Assembly (NCBI RefSeq): GCF_003852495.1
Contig: NZ_QAJI01000001.1
Coordinates: 652,164-716,163, forward strand
Origin: Taibaiella sp. KBW10
GTDB lineage: Bacteria; Bacteroidota; Bacteroidia; Chitinophagales; Chitinophagaceae
Length of the DNA stretch: 64,000 bases
Direction: 5' to 3'
Each line of letters begins with the position of its first letter. Positions within the stretch are counted from its first letter, which is position 1. The notes below the pieces were generated by a model, which ran no database searches, had not been told where the DNA came from, and saw only the letters and a program-made list of their open reading frames with translations. The translations under genes were made by a program, and so were the position numbers. Positions 33,604 to 42,859 of the stretch are shown here, piece after piece.

Positions 33604-35394
33604 TTAGAAACAATATTGGTTCGCCTCAATTAATTGATCGGCAATACGCCTTCTGGCCGCTACTGTGTTCAGGTCTTCTACTTTGGTAAAACGTTTTAAG
33701 CCCATCATCATCATGCGGCGTTCATCCCCTTCTGCAAAAGCATTTAAGGCATTACGTCCGGCACTATTGATCCTTTCTGCTGCATCATACAGATATACCT
33801 TTGCGATATCAGTTTTCAAGGCCAGTAAAGGATCCTGATGTGTATTGGTAATCTTTTCAACACGGAGTAATACAGATTCTGCTACATAGGTCTCGATCAG
33901 CATATCGGCGAGATACATAATCACTTCCTGCTCTTTAGACAGGCTTTGCATGAGCTTCTGTACGGCAGCACCTGCGGTCATCAGCACGGCCTTTTTAAAT
34001 CCGGCAATGTATTTATGTTCTTTCGCAAAACCATTTTCTTCGACGGCGCTGAAATCAGGAATACTCATGAGTTCCCCCACAACTTTTTGGGCAGGCCCCA
34101 TAAGATCCAGTTCCCCTTTCATGGCTCTTTTCAGCATCATATCTACTGAAAGCATGCGGTTGATCTCATTGGTTCCTTCAAAGATGCGGTTAATGCGTGC
34201 ATCACGATATGCACGATCCATAGGTGCTTCAGCACTATAGCCCATTCCACCGTAGATCTGTACGCCTTCATCACTTACATAGTCCAGGGTTTCAGAAGCA
34301 TGTACTTTAATCATGGCCGCTTCAATGGCAAACTGTTCTGTTCCCTTCAGCTTGGCCTGTGCTTCATCCATTCCCTCTTCGATATAGGACTTGGTTGCAT
34401 CCTCTATATTCTGACTGGCACGATAGGTGGCAGCTTCACTGGCGTAGGTACGGATTACCTGCTCTGCCAGTTTATATTTAATGGCTCCGTATTTGGATAT
34501 CGGGCGTCCAAATTGTTCGCGCTCATTGGCATAATGTACCGATTTACTGATCACTTCTTTTGAGGCGCCAATGGCAGCACCACCCAGTTTAATACGGCCC
34601 AGGTTCAGGATATTCACGGCAATCTTGAATCCGTTTTCACGGGTAGACAAAAGGTTTTCTACAGGGACTTTGCAATCATTGAAAAAGATCTGGCGGGTAC
34701 TGCTGCCTTTAATCCCCATTTTATGCTCTTCTGCATTCAGAGAAATGCCTTCAAAGTTTTTTTCCACGATAAAAGCGCTTAGGTTTTTATCATCATCTAT
34801 TTTAGCAAAAACGATCATCACATCTGCAAAACCACCATTGGTGATCCACATCTTCTGTCCGTTCAGGATGTAAAATTGCCCATCTGCAGATAAGGTTGCT
34901 TTTGTTTTTCCGGAATTTGCATCCGATCCCGCACTGGGTTCTGTAAGGCAGTAACAACCTTTCCACTCGCCGGTAGCCAGTTTACTTACATATTTCTGCT
35001 TCTGCGCTTCGTTTCCGTAATACAGGATGGGTAAGGTACCGATACCCGTATGTGCTGAAAGCGCTACCGCGAAGGAATGCCCGGCACCCAACACCTCGGT
35101 AGTCAGCATCGAGGTTACAAAGTCTTTTCCTACTCCGCTATACGCTTCGGGTACACTCATGCCCAGCAGGCCGAGTTCCCCGGCTTTATCCAGCAAAGAC
35201 GGCATTAGTCCCTCTTCTTGTTGATCGATTTTATCTAATTGTGTAAATACATTCTGCGCCAGAAATTCGCGGCACATATCCGCAATCATTCGTTGCTCTT
35301 CATTCCAATCTTCCGGGATAAAGATATCTTCTGCTTTGGTATCTCTAATGAGAAACTCGCCTCCTTTTAAGGCTGTTTTCGCTTCGTTGCTCAT
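33604..35394 (-). CDS. fadE: acyl-CoA dehydrogenase
   Basis: This 596-residue flavoprotein carries out the first step of beta-oxidation. Motifs include Y-C-L-T-E-P-S-A-G-S-D-A near residue 153, W-I-T-N-G-G near residue 185, and G-G-M-G-Y near residue 381, followed by R-I-F-E-G-T-N-E-I with the catalytic-base Glu region. A C-terminal helical extension of about 170 residues is typical of the FadE group in Gram-positives and Bacteroidota. Gaps to neighbours in the cluster are 33 bp (fadA) and 135 bp (fadL); the latter gap might hold an internal promoter. Confidence 0.94.
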   Translation of the reverse strand: MSNEAKTALKGGEFLIRDTKAEDIFIPEDWNEEQRMIADMCREFLAQNVFTQLDKIDQQEEGLMPSLLDKAGELGLLGMSVPEAYSGVGKDFVTSMLTTEVLGAGHSFAVALSAHTGIGTLPILYYGNEAQKQKYVSKLATGEWKGCYCLTEPSAGSDANSGKTKATLSADGQFYILNGQKMWITNGGFADVMIVFAKIDDDKNLSAFIVEKNFEGISLNAEEHKMGIKGSSTRQIFFNDCKVPVENLLSTRENGFKIAVNILNLGRIKLGGAAIGASKEVISKSVHYANEREQFGRPISKYGAIKYKLAEQVIRTYASEAATYRASQNIEDATKSYIEEGMDEAQAKLKGTEQFAIEAAMIKVHASETLDYVSDEGVQIYGGMGYSAEAPMDRAYRDARINRIFEGTNEINRMLSVDMMLKRAMKGELDLMGPAQKVVGELMSIPDFSAVEENGFAKEHKYIAGFKKAVLMTAGAAVQKLMQSLSKEQEVIMYLADMLIETYVAESVLLRVEKITNTHQDPLLALKTDIAKVYLYDAAERINSAGRNALNAFAEGDERRMMMMGLKRFTKVEDLNTVAARRRIADQLIEANQYCF

Positions 35395-35427
35395 GGCTAT
35401 AATTAGTTTAAATGTTTACAATTTTGG

Positions 35428-36606
35428 TTACAACATTTCAAATATACCGGCAGCCCCTTGCCCGGTACCCACACACATACTCACCAGTCCGTATTTCTGA
35501 TTTCTTCTTTTCAGTTCGTTCAAGATCTGGACGGACAATTTAGCGCCGCTACAGCCTAAGGGATGTCCTAAAGCAATCGCACCACCATTGACATTAATTA
35601 TGTCGGGGTTAAGCCCCAGTTCGCGTACAACAGCTAAGGACTGCGAGGCAAAGGCTTCATTTAATTCGATCAGCTGTATATCGTTTTGTGTAAGACCGGC
35701 CAGCTTCAGCGCTTTGGGAATGGCCATGACGGGGCCAATGCCCATAATGCGCGGAGGTACGCCTGCAGTGGCAAAGCTTACCATACGGGCAATCGGTGTA
35801 AGGTTATGCTCCTTCAGAAAACGCTCACTCACTACCATTACAAAGGCTGCGCCATCGCTGGTTTGAGAAGAATTACCGGCTGTAACCGAACCTCCTGCTG
35901 CAAAAACAGGCTTCAGCTTCGCCAATGCTTCCAGAGAGGTGTCGGCACGGGGACCTTCGTCTGCTGATACGATAAACTCACGGGTTTTCTTGGTGCCGCT
36001 GGCAGCATCAAAATAATTTTCGGATACCGTAACCGGTACGATCTCATCGGCAAATTTATTGTTGGCCAATGCCTGTATTGCTTTTTGATGTGATTGGTAT
36101 GCAAAATTATCCTGGTCTTCGCGGCTAACTTTATATTCTTTGGCAACTGCTTCAGCAGTAAGCCCCATTCCCCAATAATAATCGGGATGTGCTAATGCCA
36201 GGTCGGCATCCGGCACCACGCGCCAGCCGCCCATAGGGATCATGCTCATACTTTCAGCACCACCTGCAATGATGCAATCGGCCTGTCCGGCATGAATCTT
36301 AGCTGCTGCAATAGCAATGGTTTCCAGACCAGAGGCACAATAACGATTTACCGTCATGGCCGATACTTTATCGGTATTAAAACTCATGAGGGAGACAAAG
36401 CGGGCAAAGTTCAGACCTTGCTCGGCTTCGGGCATGGCATTCCCAACAATAAGATCGTCTACCTGCTCATGGGCAACCTGTGGCAGAGAGGCCATCAGGT
36501 GTTGTATTACTTTTGAGGCCAGTACATCGGGACGGGTAAAACGAAAGCCTCCACGGGGCGCTTTACCAACTGCTGTCCTGAATCCTCCTACGATATATGC
36601 ATTCAT
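35428..36606 (-). CDS. fadA: acetyl-CoA acyltransferase (thiolase)
   Basis: This 392-residue thiolase cleaves 3-ketoacyl-CoA in the last step of beta-oxidation. The nucleophile Cys is in N-R-Y-C-A-S-G-L near residue 89, the His in G-G-A-I-A-L-G-H-P-L-G near residue 349 and the second Cys in C-V-G-T-G-Q-G near residue 379. It is between fadB and fadE. The gene has the normal length for the family. Confidence 0.94.
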   Translation of the reverse strand: MNAYIVGGFRTAVGKAPRGGFRFTRPDVLASKVIQHLMASLPQVAHEQVDDLIVGNAMPEAEQGLNFARFVSLMSFNTDKVSAMTVNRYCASGLETIAIAAAKIHAGQADCIIAGGAESMSMIPMGGWRVVPDADLALAHPDYYWGMGLTAEAVAKEYKVSREDQDNFAYQSHQKAIQALANNKFADEIVPVTVSENYFDAASGTKKTREFIVSADEGPRADTSLEALAKLKPVFAAGGSVTAGNSSQTSDGAAFVMVVSERFLKEHNLTPIARMVSFATAGVPPRIMGIGPVMAIPKALKLAGLTQNDIQLIELNEAFASQSLAVVRELGLNPDIINVNGGAIALGHPLGCSGAKLSVQILNELKRRNQKYGLVSMCVGTGQGAAGIFEML

Positions 36607-36661
36607 TTTTTTTATTTTTTAATTTGTTCAGACACATTATCTAATCGCTCACCTTTTACGG

Positions 36662-39043
36662 CTAATTCCTAAGCACCTTTCCTCCATTGAGGATAGATTG
36701 GATGCGCTCGAGCGTTTTCCGTTCTGCTGCCAGACTCAGGAAGGCCTGGCGTTCCAGGTTGAGCAGGTATTGCTCGCTTACCTGGGTCGCTTGCGACAAG
36801 TCACCGCCCGCCAGTACATAACCCAGCTTTTGCGAAATCTTGACATCATGTTCACTGATATAATTGCCGCTGTACATAGCATTAGCTCCTAAATAAGCCA
36901 ATCCCAGCGCGGTTTTCCCAAGCACGGTAATATCTTTGCGTTGCTGTGGTTTTACATAACCTGCATGAACCATTTCCAGACATGCTTCTTTGGCTTCTGC
37001 CAACAGTCGGTTATAAGAAACCACTACCTTATCGGTACCTCTGCGCAGATAACCCAGCTCAAAGGCTTCTTCTGCCGACGTAGATACTTTCGCCTGACCA
37101 ATGGTCAGAAAACGGTCTCTGTAGGTATTCAGGGCGACATCACCTTCTTTGAGTTCATCGGAAATGCGTACCGCAAATTCTTTGGTACCGCCACCACCGG
37201 GAATAAGGCCTACACCAAATTCCACCAGTCCCATATAGGTCTCGGCATGTGCCACCACTTTATCGGCATGCAAACAGAGTTCGCAACCACCACCCAGGGC
37301 CATATTATGCGGTGCTGCCACTACCGGAATAGCAGAATACCGTATCCGCATCATGGTGCTCTGAAACTGGCGAATGGCAAAATCCAATTCATCGAATTCC
37401 TGTTCTACTGCCATCATAAAGATCATGCCCACATTAGCGCCGGCACTGAAATTGGCGCCGTTATTGGAGACAACCAATCCTTTATATTCTTGTTCTGCCA
37501 GGTCTATAGCTTTGTTGATGCCTTCCAGCACTTCTCCGCCAATACTGTTCATCTTGGTATGAAATTCGAGGTTGAGGATACCATCACCCAGATCGGTAAT
37601 TGTGCTTCCGCTGTTTTTCCAAATGGTTTTGCTTTCGCGGATATGATCCAGAAGAATAAATGCTTCTGTACCCGGAATAATTTTGTAGGTTTTGGAAGGA
37701 ATATCATAATAGAGTCGCTTGCCGTCTTCTATTTTATAGAAGCTGTTGTTTCCACCGGCCAGCATATCAATAACCCAGCCCGGAACACCGTGTCCTGCTT
37801 CTTTCAGCGCATGGACCGTTTCTGCTACACCCAAGGCGTCCCAGGTTTCAAAAGGACCTAGTTCCCAGCCATAGCCGGCTTTAATCGCATCATCAATTTT
37901 ATATAATTCGTCTGATATTTCGGGAATACGGTTGGCCGAATAGACAAACAGCGGGTATAAGGTAGCCCGGTAAAATGCACCGGCCTCATCTTTAAAATTA
38001 ACCAGCAGTTTGAGGCGCTGTTTTAAATCGTCTATAGGTTTGGAAGCTTCGAGCGCGGCAAACTTCACTTTTTGTGCAGGCTTGTATTCCAGCGTTTTCA
38101 GATCTAATGCATGGATCTCACTTTTCCCCCCTTCGCCTTTTACTTTTTTAAAGAAGCCCTGTTCGGTTTTGCTGCCCAGCCATTTATTTTCAATCATTTT
38201 CCGGACAAAGTCGGGCACTTTTAAGGAATCTTTCCCTTCATCGCCCGGTACATTTTGCACTAAACTATCGGCCACTAAAGCTAGGGTGTCAATACCGACA
38301 ACATCTGCTGTACGGAACGTAGCCGATTTGGGCCGGCCTACTACGGGTCCGGTTAGCTTATCGACGGCTTCGATACTCATGCCGGATTGCTGCACATATT
38401 GCAAGAGGCTCATCATACTGAAAACCCCTATACGGTTGCCAATAAAGGCCGGGGTATCTTTGGCCAATACGGTCGTTTTGCCTAGGTATTGCTCCCCATA
38501 TTGCATCAGAAAACCGGTGACTTCAGCTAAGGTATCTTTTGTCGGAATAATTTCTAAGAGCTTAAGGTAACGCGGCGGATTAAAAAAGTGCGTCCCACAG
38601 AAATGTTGTTTAAAGTCCTCACTGCGGCCTTCGGTCATCAGGTGTATCGGGATGCCCGATGTATTGGAGGTGATAAGGCTACCGGGTTTACGGTGTGCCT
38701 CTACTTTTTCGAATACCTGTTGTTTAATATCCAGCCGCTCTACGACTACTTCAATCACCCAGTCACAGTCCGCGATGCGGTGCATATCATCTTCAAAATT
38801 ACCGGTCCTGATCCTTTGGGCAAATCGTTTGCTATAAATCGGAGATGGATTGGATTTGAGCGCAAAAGCCAGTGCATCATTCACAATCTTATTCCGCACC
38901 TTAGGATCTCCCTGAGGTGCATCCTTAGGGACAATATCCAGCAACAACACTTCCAGTCCTATATTGGCGAAATGGCAGGCGATACGGCTACCCATTACAC
39001 CGGAGCCGAGTACGGCTACTTTTTCAATGGTCCTGTTCCTCAT
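36662..39043 (-). CDS. fadB: 3-hydroxyacyl-CoA dehydrogenase / enoyl-CoA hydratase
   Basis: This 793-residue bifunctional enzyme hydrates enoyl-CoA and oxidises 3-hydroxyacyl-CoA. The dehydrogenase comes first (NAD motif G-S-G-V-M-G-S near residue 13, catalytic-region G-T-H-F-F-N-P-P near residue 146) and the hydratase-like domain second (about 450-700, with S-A-G-A-N and L-G-G-G-C-E-L). That order is the reverse of E. coli FadB and matches Bacillus FadN. It lies 21 bp downstream of the TetR regulator and is probably the first enzyme gene of the operon. Confidence 0.93.
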   Translation of the reverse strand: MRNRTIEKVAVLGSGVMGSRIACHFANIGLEVLLLDIVPKDAPQGDPKVRNKIVNDALAFALKSNPSPIYSKRFAQRIRTGNFEDDMHRIADCDWVIEVVVERLDIKQQVFEKVEAHRKPGSLITSNTSGIPIHLMTEGRSEDFKQHFCGTHFFNPPRYLKLLEIIPTKDTLAEVTGFLMQYGEQYLGKTTVLAKDTPAFIGNRIGVFSMMSLLQYVQQSGMSIEAVDKLTGPVVGRPKSATFRTADVVGIDTLALVADSLVQNVPGDEGKDSLKVPDFVRKMIENKWLGSKTEQGFFKKVKGEGGKSEIHALDLKTLEYKPAQKVKFAALEASKPIDDLKQRLKLLVNFKDEAGAFYRATLYPLFVYSANRIPEISDELYKIDDAIKAGYGWELGPFETWDALGVAETVHALKEAGHGVPGWVIDMLAGGNNSFYKIEDGKRLYYDIPSKTYKIIPGTEAFILLDHIRESKTIWKNSGSTITDLGDGILNLEFHTKMNSIGGEVLEGINKAIDLAEQEYKGLVVSNNGANFSAGANVGMIFMMAVEQEFDELDFAIRQFQSTMMRIRYSAIPVVAAPHNMALGGGCELCLHADKVVAHAETYMGLVEFGVGLIPGGGGTKEFAVRISDELKEGDVALNTYRDRFLTIGQAKVSTSAEEAFELGYLRRGTDKVVVSYNRLLAEAKEACLEMVHAGYVKPQQRKDITVLGKTALGLAYLGANAMYSGNYISEHDVKISQKLGYVLAGGDLSQATQVSEQYLLNLERQAFLSLAAERKTLERIQSILNGGKVLRN

Positions 39044-39064
39044 TATTATCGTATTTTTATTTGT

Positions 39065-39640
39065 TTACTTTTTATCTATAGCGATGGCTTCCCAGCAGGC
39101 ATCATAAAACTTTTTTTGCATCGAAGTCTTCGTTAGGTCTACCTTATGTGCAAAATGCATTTTCAGCATCGTATTCATCGGGCCATGCACCATCGAGAGC
39201 AATACCGCATCGGGCAGGTTTTTGATCAGCTTTTGTTTTTTTCCCGCGCGCATCATTTTATATATGGGCAGCAGCAGCGTAAAGTTCTGCTCCTGGTATT
39301 CTTTAAAAAGAAAAGGAGCATAAGTATACTGTTCTACAAAGCTGAAATAGTCTTTATTGTTCAGGTAAAATACTACTGCCTGGGTCATCATAGCATTGTA
39401 GCTGTCCCTGATCGGACCGTCATGATCGTAAGCCTCCAGCACATTCCCATTAAACTCGGTAACGATCATTTTATACAATTCATTGATGAGCTCTTCCTTT
39501 CCTTTAAAATACAGGTAAATGGTACCCGCAGCTACCCCGGCTTCCTGAGCCACCATCTTCATATTGATATGGTAAAATCCTACCCGGTTGACTAGTTTTA
39601 ATACGCCTTTTAAAATCGCCTGTTTCTTATCCTGTGCCAT
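39065..39640 (-). CDS. TetR-family regulator of fatty-acid degradation (FadR-like)
   Basis: From the ATG at 39640 this is a 191-residue TetR repressor; a longer frame uses TTG at 39652 inside the promoter. The N-terminal helix-turn-helix region is F-Y-H-I-N-M-K-M-V-A-Q-E-A-G-V-A-A-G-T-I-Y-L-Y-F, ending in K-E-E-L. The C-terminal part is a helical ligand domain. It heads the beta-oxidation operon and a perfect palindrome lies just upstream, so it probably represses the cluster until acyl-CoA binds. This follows the Bacillus FadR model; the ligand is inferred. Confidence 0.88.
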   Translation of the reverse strand: MAQDKKQAILKGVLKLVNRVGFYHINMKMVAQEAGVAAGTIYLYFKGKEELINELYKMIVTEFNGNVLEAYDHDGPIRDSYNAMMTQAVVFYLNNKDYFSFVEQYTYAPFLFKEYQEQNFTLLLPIYKMMRAGKKQKLIKNLPDAVLLSMVHGPMNTMLKMHFAHKVDLTKTSMQKKFYDACWEAIAIDKK

Positions 39641-39649
39641 AATTACAAA

Positions 39650-39657
39650 CAAATCTA
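39650..39657 (-). promoter_or_regulatory. -7 box of the fatty-acid operon
   Basis: On the minus strand TAGATTTG matches TAnnTTTG. The expected start is only a few bases before the ATG at 39640, so the mRNA would be nearly leaderless. The palindromic operator lies just upstream, over the -33 region. Confidence 0.5.
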
Positions 39658-39672
39658 ATCTTTATTTTTCAC

Positions 39673-39694
39673 AAAATGAATGTTCATTCATTTT
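39673..39694. promoter_or_regulatory. palindromic operator for the TetR regulator
   Basis: AAAATGAATG - TT - CATTCATTTT is a perfect 10+2+10 palindrome. It closely resembles the Bacillus FadR site, whose core is TGAATGA...TCATTCA. It overlaps the -33 region of the operon promoter, so a bound repressor would block transcription of the regulator and the enzymes behind it. Confidence 0.8.
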
Positions 39695-39699
39695 TATTT

Positions 39700-40113
39700 T
39701 CCTTAAAGATTCATTAAAAAACCTCTTGTTTGCAGGCGGTTATAGTTGCTCTTTAGAATCTGATAAGTATTTGACTATTGAGTATATTTCGAAGAAAATG
39801 GCTCAAAATAAAAATAGAATTCAAAGCGTCGGTTTATACGGCTTTCATAGCCAGAAGAAAATACATTACAGGGTAGCATTGTTTTGAGAACAATGACTGG
39901 AATGAGGATAAACCGAAAAGATTAATGAAAGAGATCTTATGGACTGTATTGGATTTGTTGTGCTGGGTTTGCACTGGGTGAAGGTACTGGTAGCCAAAAA
40001 AAAATTCAGCAATAAAGTTAAGCGGCATCGCGGCGCTACCTTCGAAGGGAAGATTATGTGTTAGTAGATATTATAATCATGGGAATGATTGATACCATCC
40101 CCATTAAATATAT
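39700..40113. other. gene-free region upstream of the fatty-acid operon
   Basis: About 410 bp in which I see no credible gene, RNA or repeat. Short plus-strand frames here lack coding character. Confidence 0.35.
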
Positions 40114-40704
40114 TTAGTTATTGCATTCTACCCGCGTTTCCAAAAGTGCCGGATGTGCCATTTTAAATTCAATGGTCCTGTTCAACTTCGGTGCTTCTTT
40201 TCCCAGATCCGGATTCATTTCCATATCATAAAATGACATGGACAGTTTTTTGGCGGTCTTCAATGCATCGGCAAACTGTTGCACCAATGCTTTATCTTTA
40301 GTGGCAAAGGGATTACCAAATGATTTACCGTCCAGACTTACTTTAAGCTCGGCATAAGTGGGTTCTTTTGATTTGGCATAGTCCAGGCCACCCCAGTCTC
40401 CATCCCGATAACTGTTGCTATACTCTATCATAAAATAAGGAGCCGTTTTACCGCTCTTGCAGTTTATACCTATATTAAGCCGGTAATCTTTATTGGAACA
40501 ATTGACAATCATACTACGTCCCTGATAGGTTAATAATACCCAACCATCGGTTGGAATATGTTTTTCTAATTGCGCGAGTTGCTGCTCCGAAAATTTATCT
40601 GCATTAATAATATTGGCGTCGTCGCCTTGCTGCGCCTGTGCTGTAGTAGTCTGCAGACATCCCATCAGCATGGTAAAGGCCCCCAGTATGAAAAACTTTC
40701 TCAT
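40114..40704 (-). CDS. secreted hypothetical protein
   Basis: From the ATG at 40704 this 196-residue protein has a signal peptide (M-R-K-F-F-I-L start, then a hydrophobic core and A-Q-A-Q near residue 24). A start 17 codons upstream would only lengthen the N terminus. The mature part is polar, with no motif I recognise; it includes two Cys (residues 72 and 83 region) and a C-terminal V-E-C-N-N. TATTTTTG on the minus strand at 40738-40745 is a plausible -7 box. Function unknown. Confidence 0.6.
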   Translation of the reverse strand: MRKFFILGAFTMLMGCLQTTTAQAQQGDDANIINADKFSEQQLAQLEKHIPTDGWVLLTYQGRSMIVNCSNKDYRLNIGINCKSGKTAPYFMIEYSNSYRDGDWGGLDYAKSKEPTYAELKVSLDGKSFGNPFATKDKALVQQFADALKTAKKLSMSFYDMEMNPDLGKEAPKLNRTIEFKMAHPALLETRVECNN

Positions 40705-40868
40705 AGTCAATAATATTTTCTTTGGTTTTGATGTGTTCAAAAATAGGGAAACCAAAATAAATGATACGTTATAATATCACCTTGTCTCTTCGAATGTCTA
40801 TATTGATATATAACTTAAATTTGACTATCGTTTCTATACCAGTTCGCTTTTAATTAAGGCGGTGCCGT

Positions 40869-41933
40869 ATGAAGAACAGCCAAAAAACAGTAATTATGAA
40901 TGCCCTGAAAAAATTAATAAGAATCCTAAAATCCTTCCCTCAGCCCCAACCTCTAAAACAAGCCATATTCCTTTTATCTTTATTGTTCAGTGTATGCAGT
41001 CCTGCTTACAACTTATGGGCACAAATGCCATCTTTCTCTACAATAGAAGGAATGATCAATAAGGCATCTTATGAGGATGTCAAAAAAATGATGGGGGATA
41101 CCGGACTGGATATACGAAATAAGGGTCTACCCGAATTAAATTATAAGATAGCGGAAAGCCAATGGAACTTCCGATTCTATAATAACAAACTGCATTTTTT
41201 CCGCTATAGTAATAATGAGGAGCAGGCGATTAAACAGGATGTAAACACGATACAAAAAATGTTGCATAATGGCTCAGGTCTTCGGGATATCATTGCGGAA
41301 AATGGAGCTCCCGGCGAAGTGAAAATGACTCCCTATAACAGCAGATTAGTGTATACGACCGATCATCAGCTCATTGAATTTACACTGGCTCCGAACAATA
41401 GTGTACAAACGATATACATGGATGATCTAAATACGCGTATTACAGACAATCGTTTATCTTATCCTGAAGTAAAAGCCATAAGTAAAGTACAATCGGAGCG
41501 GGAGCTCTTGAAGGTATTCGGAGCACCCAGCCAGGTACTCGCAAGTAAGGAAGGCATACAATACCGCTATATCGCAGTAGCCCAAAAGCCTAATACAAGC
41601 TGTACCTTATCGGTTTCGATTAAAAATACTACAGAAAAATCGCCGGTAGCGGACAAGGGCTCGAGCAGACAAGCAGCTGAGCAGACAAATATGCTCGAAT
41701 TTGCTTACGAGTATCAGGATATATGGAGCCCGTCCTCTTTTGACACCAACACGCTGGGCAGCCTTAAAGCAGGTGTAACCACTACAGCGCAAGTATTGCA
41801 GCTCCTGGGTATGCCACAGGAAATACACTACAAAACGGATGTTGAATATTGGCAATACTCCGGCAGCAAGGGAAAAGCGGATATCTATTTTGACCGAAAG
41901 AACACAGTATACAAATATTTCATCAGGCCCTGA
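40869..41933 (+). CDS. exported protein with BamE/SmpA-like repeat domains
   Basis: This 354-residue protein has a hydrophobic segment near residues 30-50 ending in L-W-A-Q, a likely signal peptide with a long basic N-region; a start at 40896 would shorten that region. The C-terminal 65 residues (L-K-A-G-V-T-T-T-A-Q-V-L-Q-L-L-G-M-P-Q-E, then Y-W-Q-Y, then D-I-Y-F-D) follow the pattern of BamE/SmpA-like folds. Similar 'V-L-x-x-x-G-x-P' stretches occur near residues 140-150 and 210-225, suggesting three copies of the fold. The function is not known; an envelope role is likely. Confidence 0.55.
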   Translation: MKNSQKTVIMNALKKLIRILKSFPQPQPLKQAIFLLSLLFSVCSPAYNLWAQMPSFSTIEGMINKASYEDVKKMMGDTGLDIRNKGLPELNYKIAESQWNFRFYNNKLHFFRYSNNEEQAIKQDVNTIQKMLHNGSGLRDIIAENGAPGEVKMTPYNSRLVYTTDHQLIEFTLAPNNSVQTIYMDDLNTRITDNRLSYPEVKAISKVQSERELLKVFGAPSQVLASKEGIQYRYIAVAQKPNTSCTLSVSIKNTTEKSPVADKGSSRQAAEQTNMLEFAYEYQDIWSPSSFDTNTLGSLKAGVTTTAQVLQLLGMPQEIHYKTDVEYWQYSGSKGKADIYFDRKNTVYKYFIRP

Positions 41934-42016
41934 GCCAACATCCAACGATTCGCAGTTTAGACAGATATTCTTCCGTCTAAGCATACCCACCTTTTGCCGA
42001 TATACAACCTTAAGAT

Positions 42017-42068
42017 CCCTATTAAAAAAGCAGGAGTGCCATATGGCGCTCCTGCTTTTTTAATAGGG
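42017..42068. terminator. bidirectional terminator
   Basis: A 24-bp stem (arms 42017-42040 and 42045-42068 around ATAT, one T-G wobble on the plus strand) has A- and T-rich tracts on both sides of a GCAGGAG core. It lies between convergent genes and would stop transcription from both. Confidence 0.88.
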
Positions 42069-42083
42069 AATTGTTTGCTGCGT

Positions 42084-42473
42084 TTACTCCAATCTTTTTA
42101 AACGGAACAGCAATTGCTGAATCGCTTCTTGCGCATCGTCTATGATAGACTGGGAGAATGTTTCCGGGAACAGGGCTTCTCTTGTGGTTTCTACATGTTT
42201 ATAATATCCTTCGATATGCTTAATATACTCTTTGGCTCTGGCGGTCTCGGGGATCACAATCTCCAACGCACCATTTAGAGCGAACGTGGTTTCTACCAGG
42301 CGATCGGTTATATCGGCCAGAGATTCAATAGCCTGATCTAAGGAAATGTGGGCTTCATAACTTCCTCTTCCCGTGATAGACCAGTGAATCAACTTCAGGG
42401 AATTACGGAAAGAGATCATCTCACCCAAAAAGGTTGCGATTTTTTTGTTTGTGTTTTGTTCTTTAGTAGCCAT
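42084..42473 (-). CDS. Dps/ferritin-like four-helix protein (DUF5856-like)
   Basis: This 129-residue helical protein has M-I-S-F-R-N-S-L-K-L-I-H-W-S-I-T-G near residue 20 and S-Y-E-A-H-I-S-L-D-Q-A-I after it. The H-W-x-x-x-G and following D/E positions resemble the first helix of Dps-like proteins, but other metal ligands are not all evident. I recall a DUF5856 family with this look but cannot check. It is a single-gene unit, convergent with the BamE-like gene. A binding or storage role is a guess. Confidence 0.55.
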   Translation of the reverse strand: MATKEQNTNKKIATFLGEMISFRNSLKLIHWSITGRGSYEAHISLDQAIESLADITDRLVETTFALNGALEIVIPETARAKEYIKHIEGYYKHVETTREALFPETFSQSIIDDAQEAIQQLLFRLKRLE

Positions 42474-42859
42474 AATTAAAAGGTTTTATTCTTGAATAAA
42501 TTTAGGAAAAAGGAATGGGAATTTTGATCTTATTCTGTTAAAATACAAATACTTAATACTAGGTACTACCCGACGTTGCATATCCTCCAATGATCGTCAA
42601 GAAGCAAGACTGATGATGCCCCTAGGCCGATGGTTTGTGACCGGAAACAAAACTACCATAACAGGAGAAAATAGGTACTTATACCTATAAGATAGATGAT
42701 TTCTCCCTATTGCAGATCGTTCGATTAGGTACTTATTTTGCAGTATAAACAGGAACCAAAAACAACAAATCCTTGCCCGGCACCTTGATCTTTAAACCGA
42801 AAAAATAAACCATTGAAAACCTATCCCGTATTTCTAAACAAATAAACCCATTAATAAAA
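42474..42859. other. intergenic region with repeated TAGGTACT motifs
   Basis: No gene is evident in these 386 bp between divergent genes. TAGGTACT occurs at 42560-42567 and the 11-mer TAGGTACTTAT at 42672-42682 and 42726-42736. The middle copy also forms an inverted repeat (ATAGGTA-CTTA-TACCTAT, 42671-42688). These may be binding sites of a regulator acting on the 42860 gene. Confidence 0.4.

Noticed and set aside
36941-37861. 306-codon plus-strand frame opposite fadB
   Set aside because: Its translation is a Cys/His/Phe-rich shadow of the conserved fadB sequence; no start context or family resemblance.
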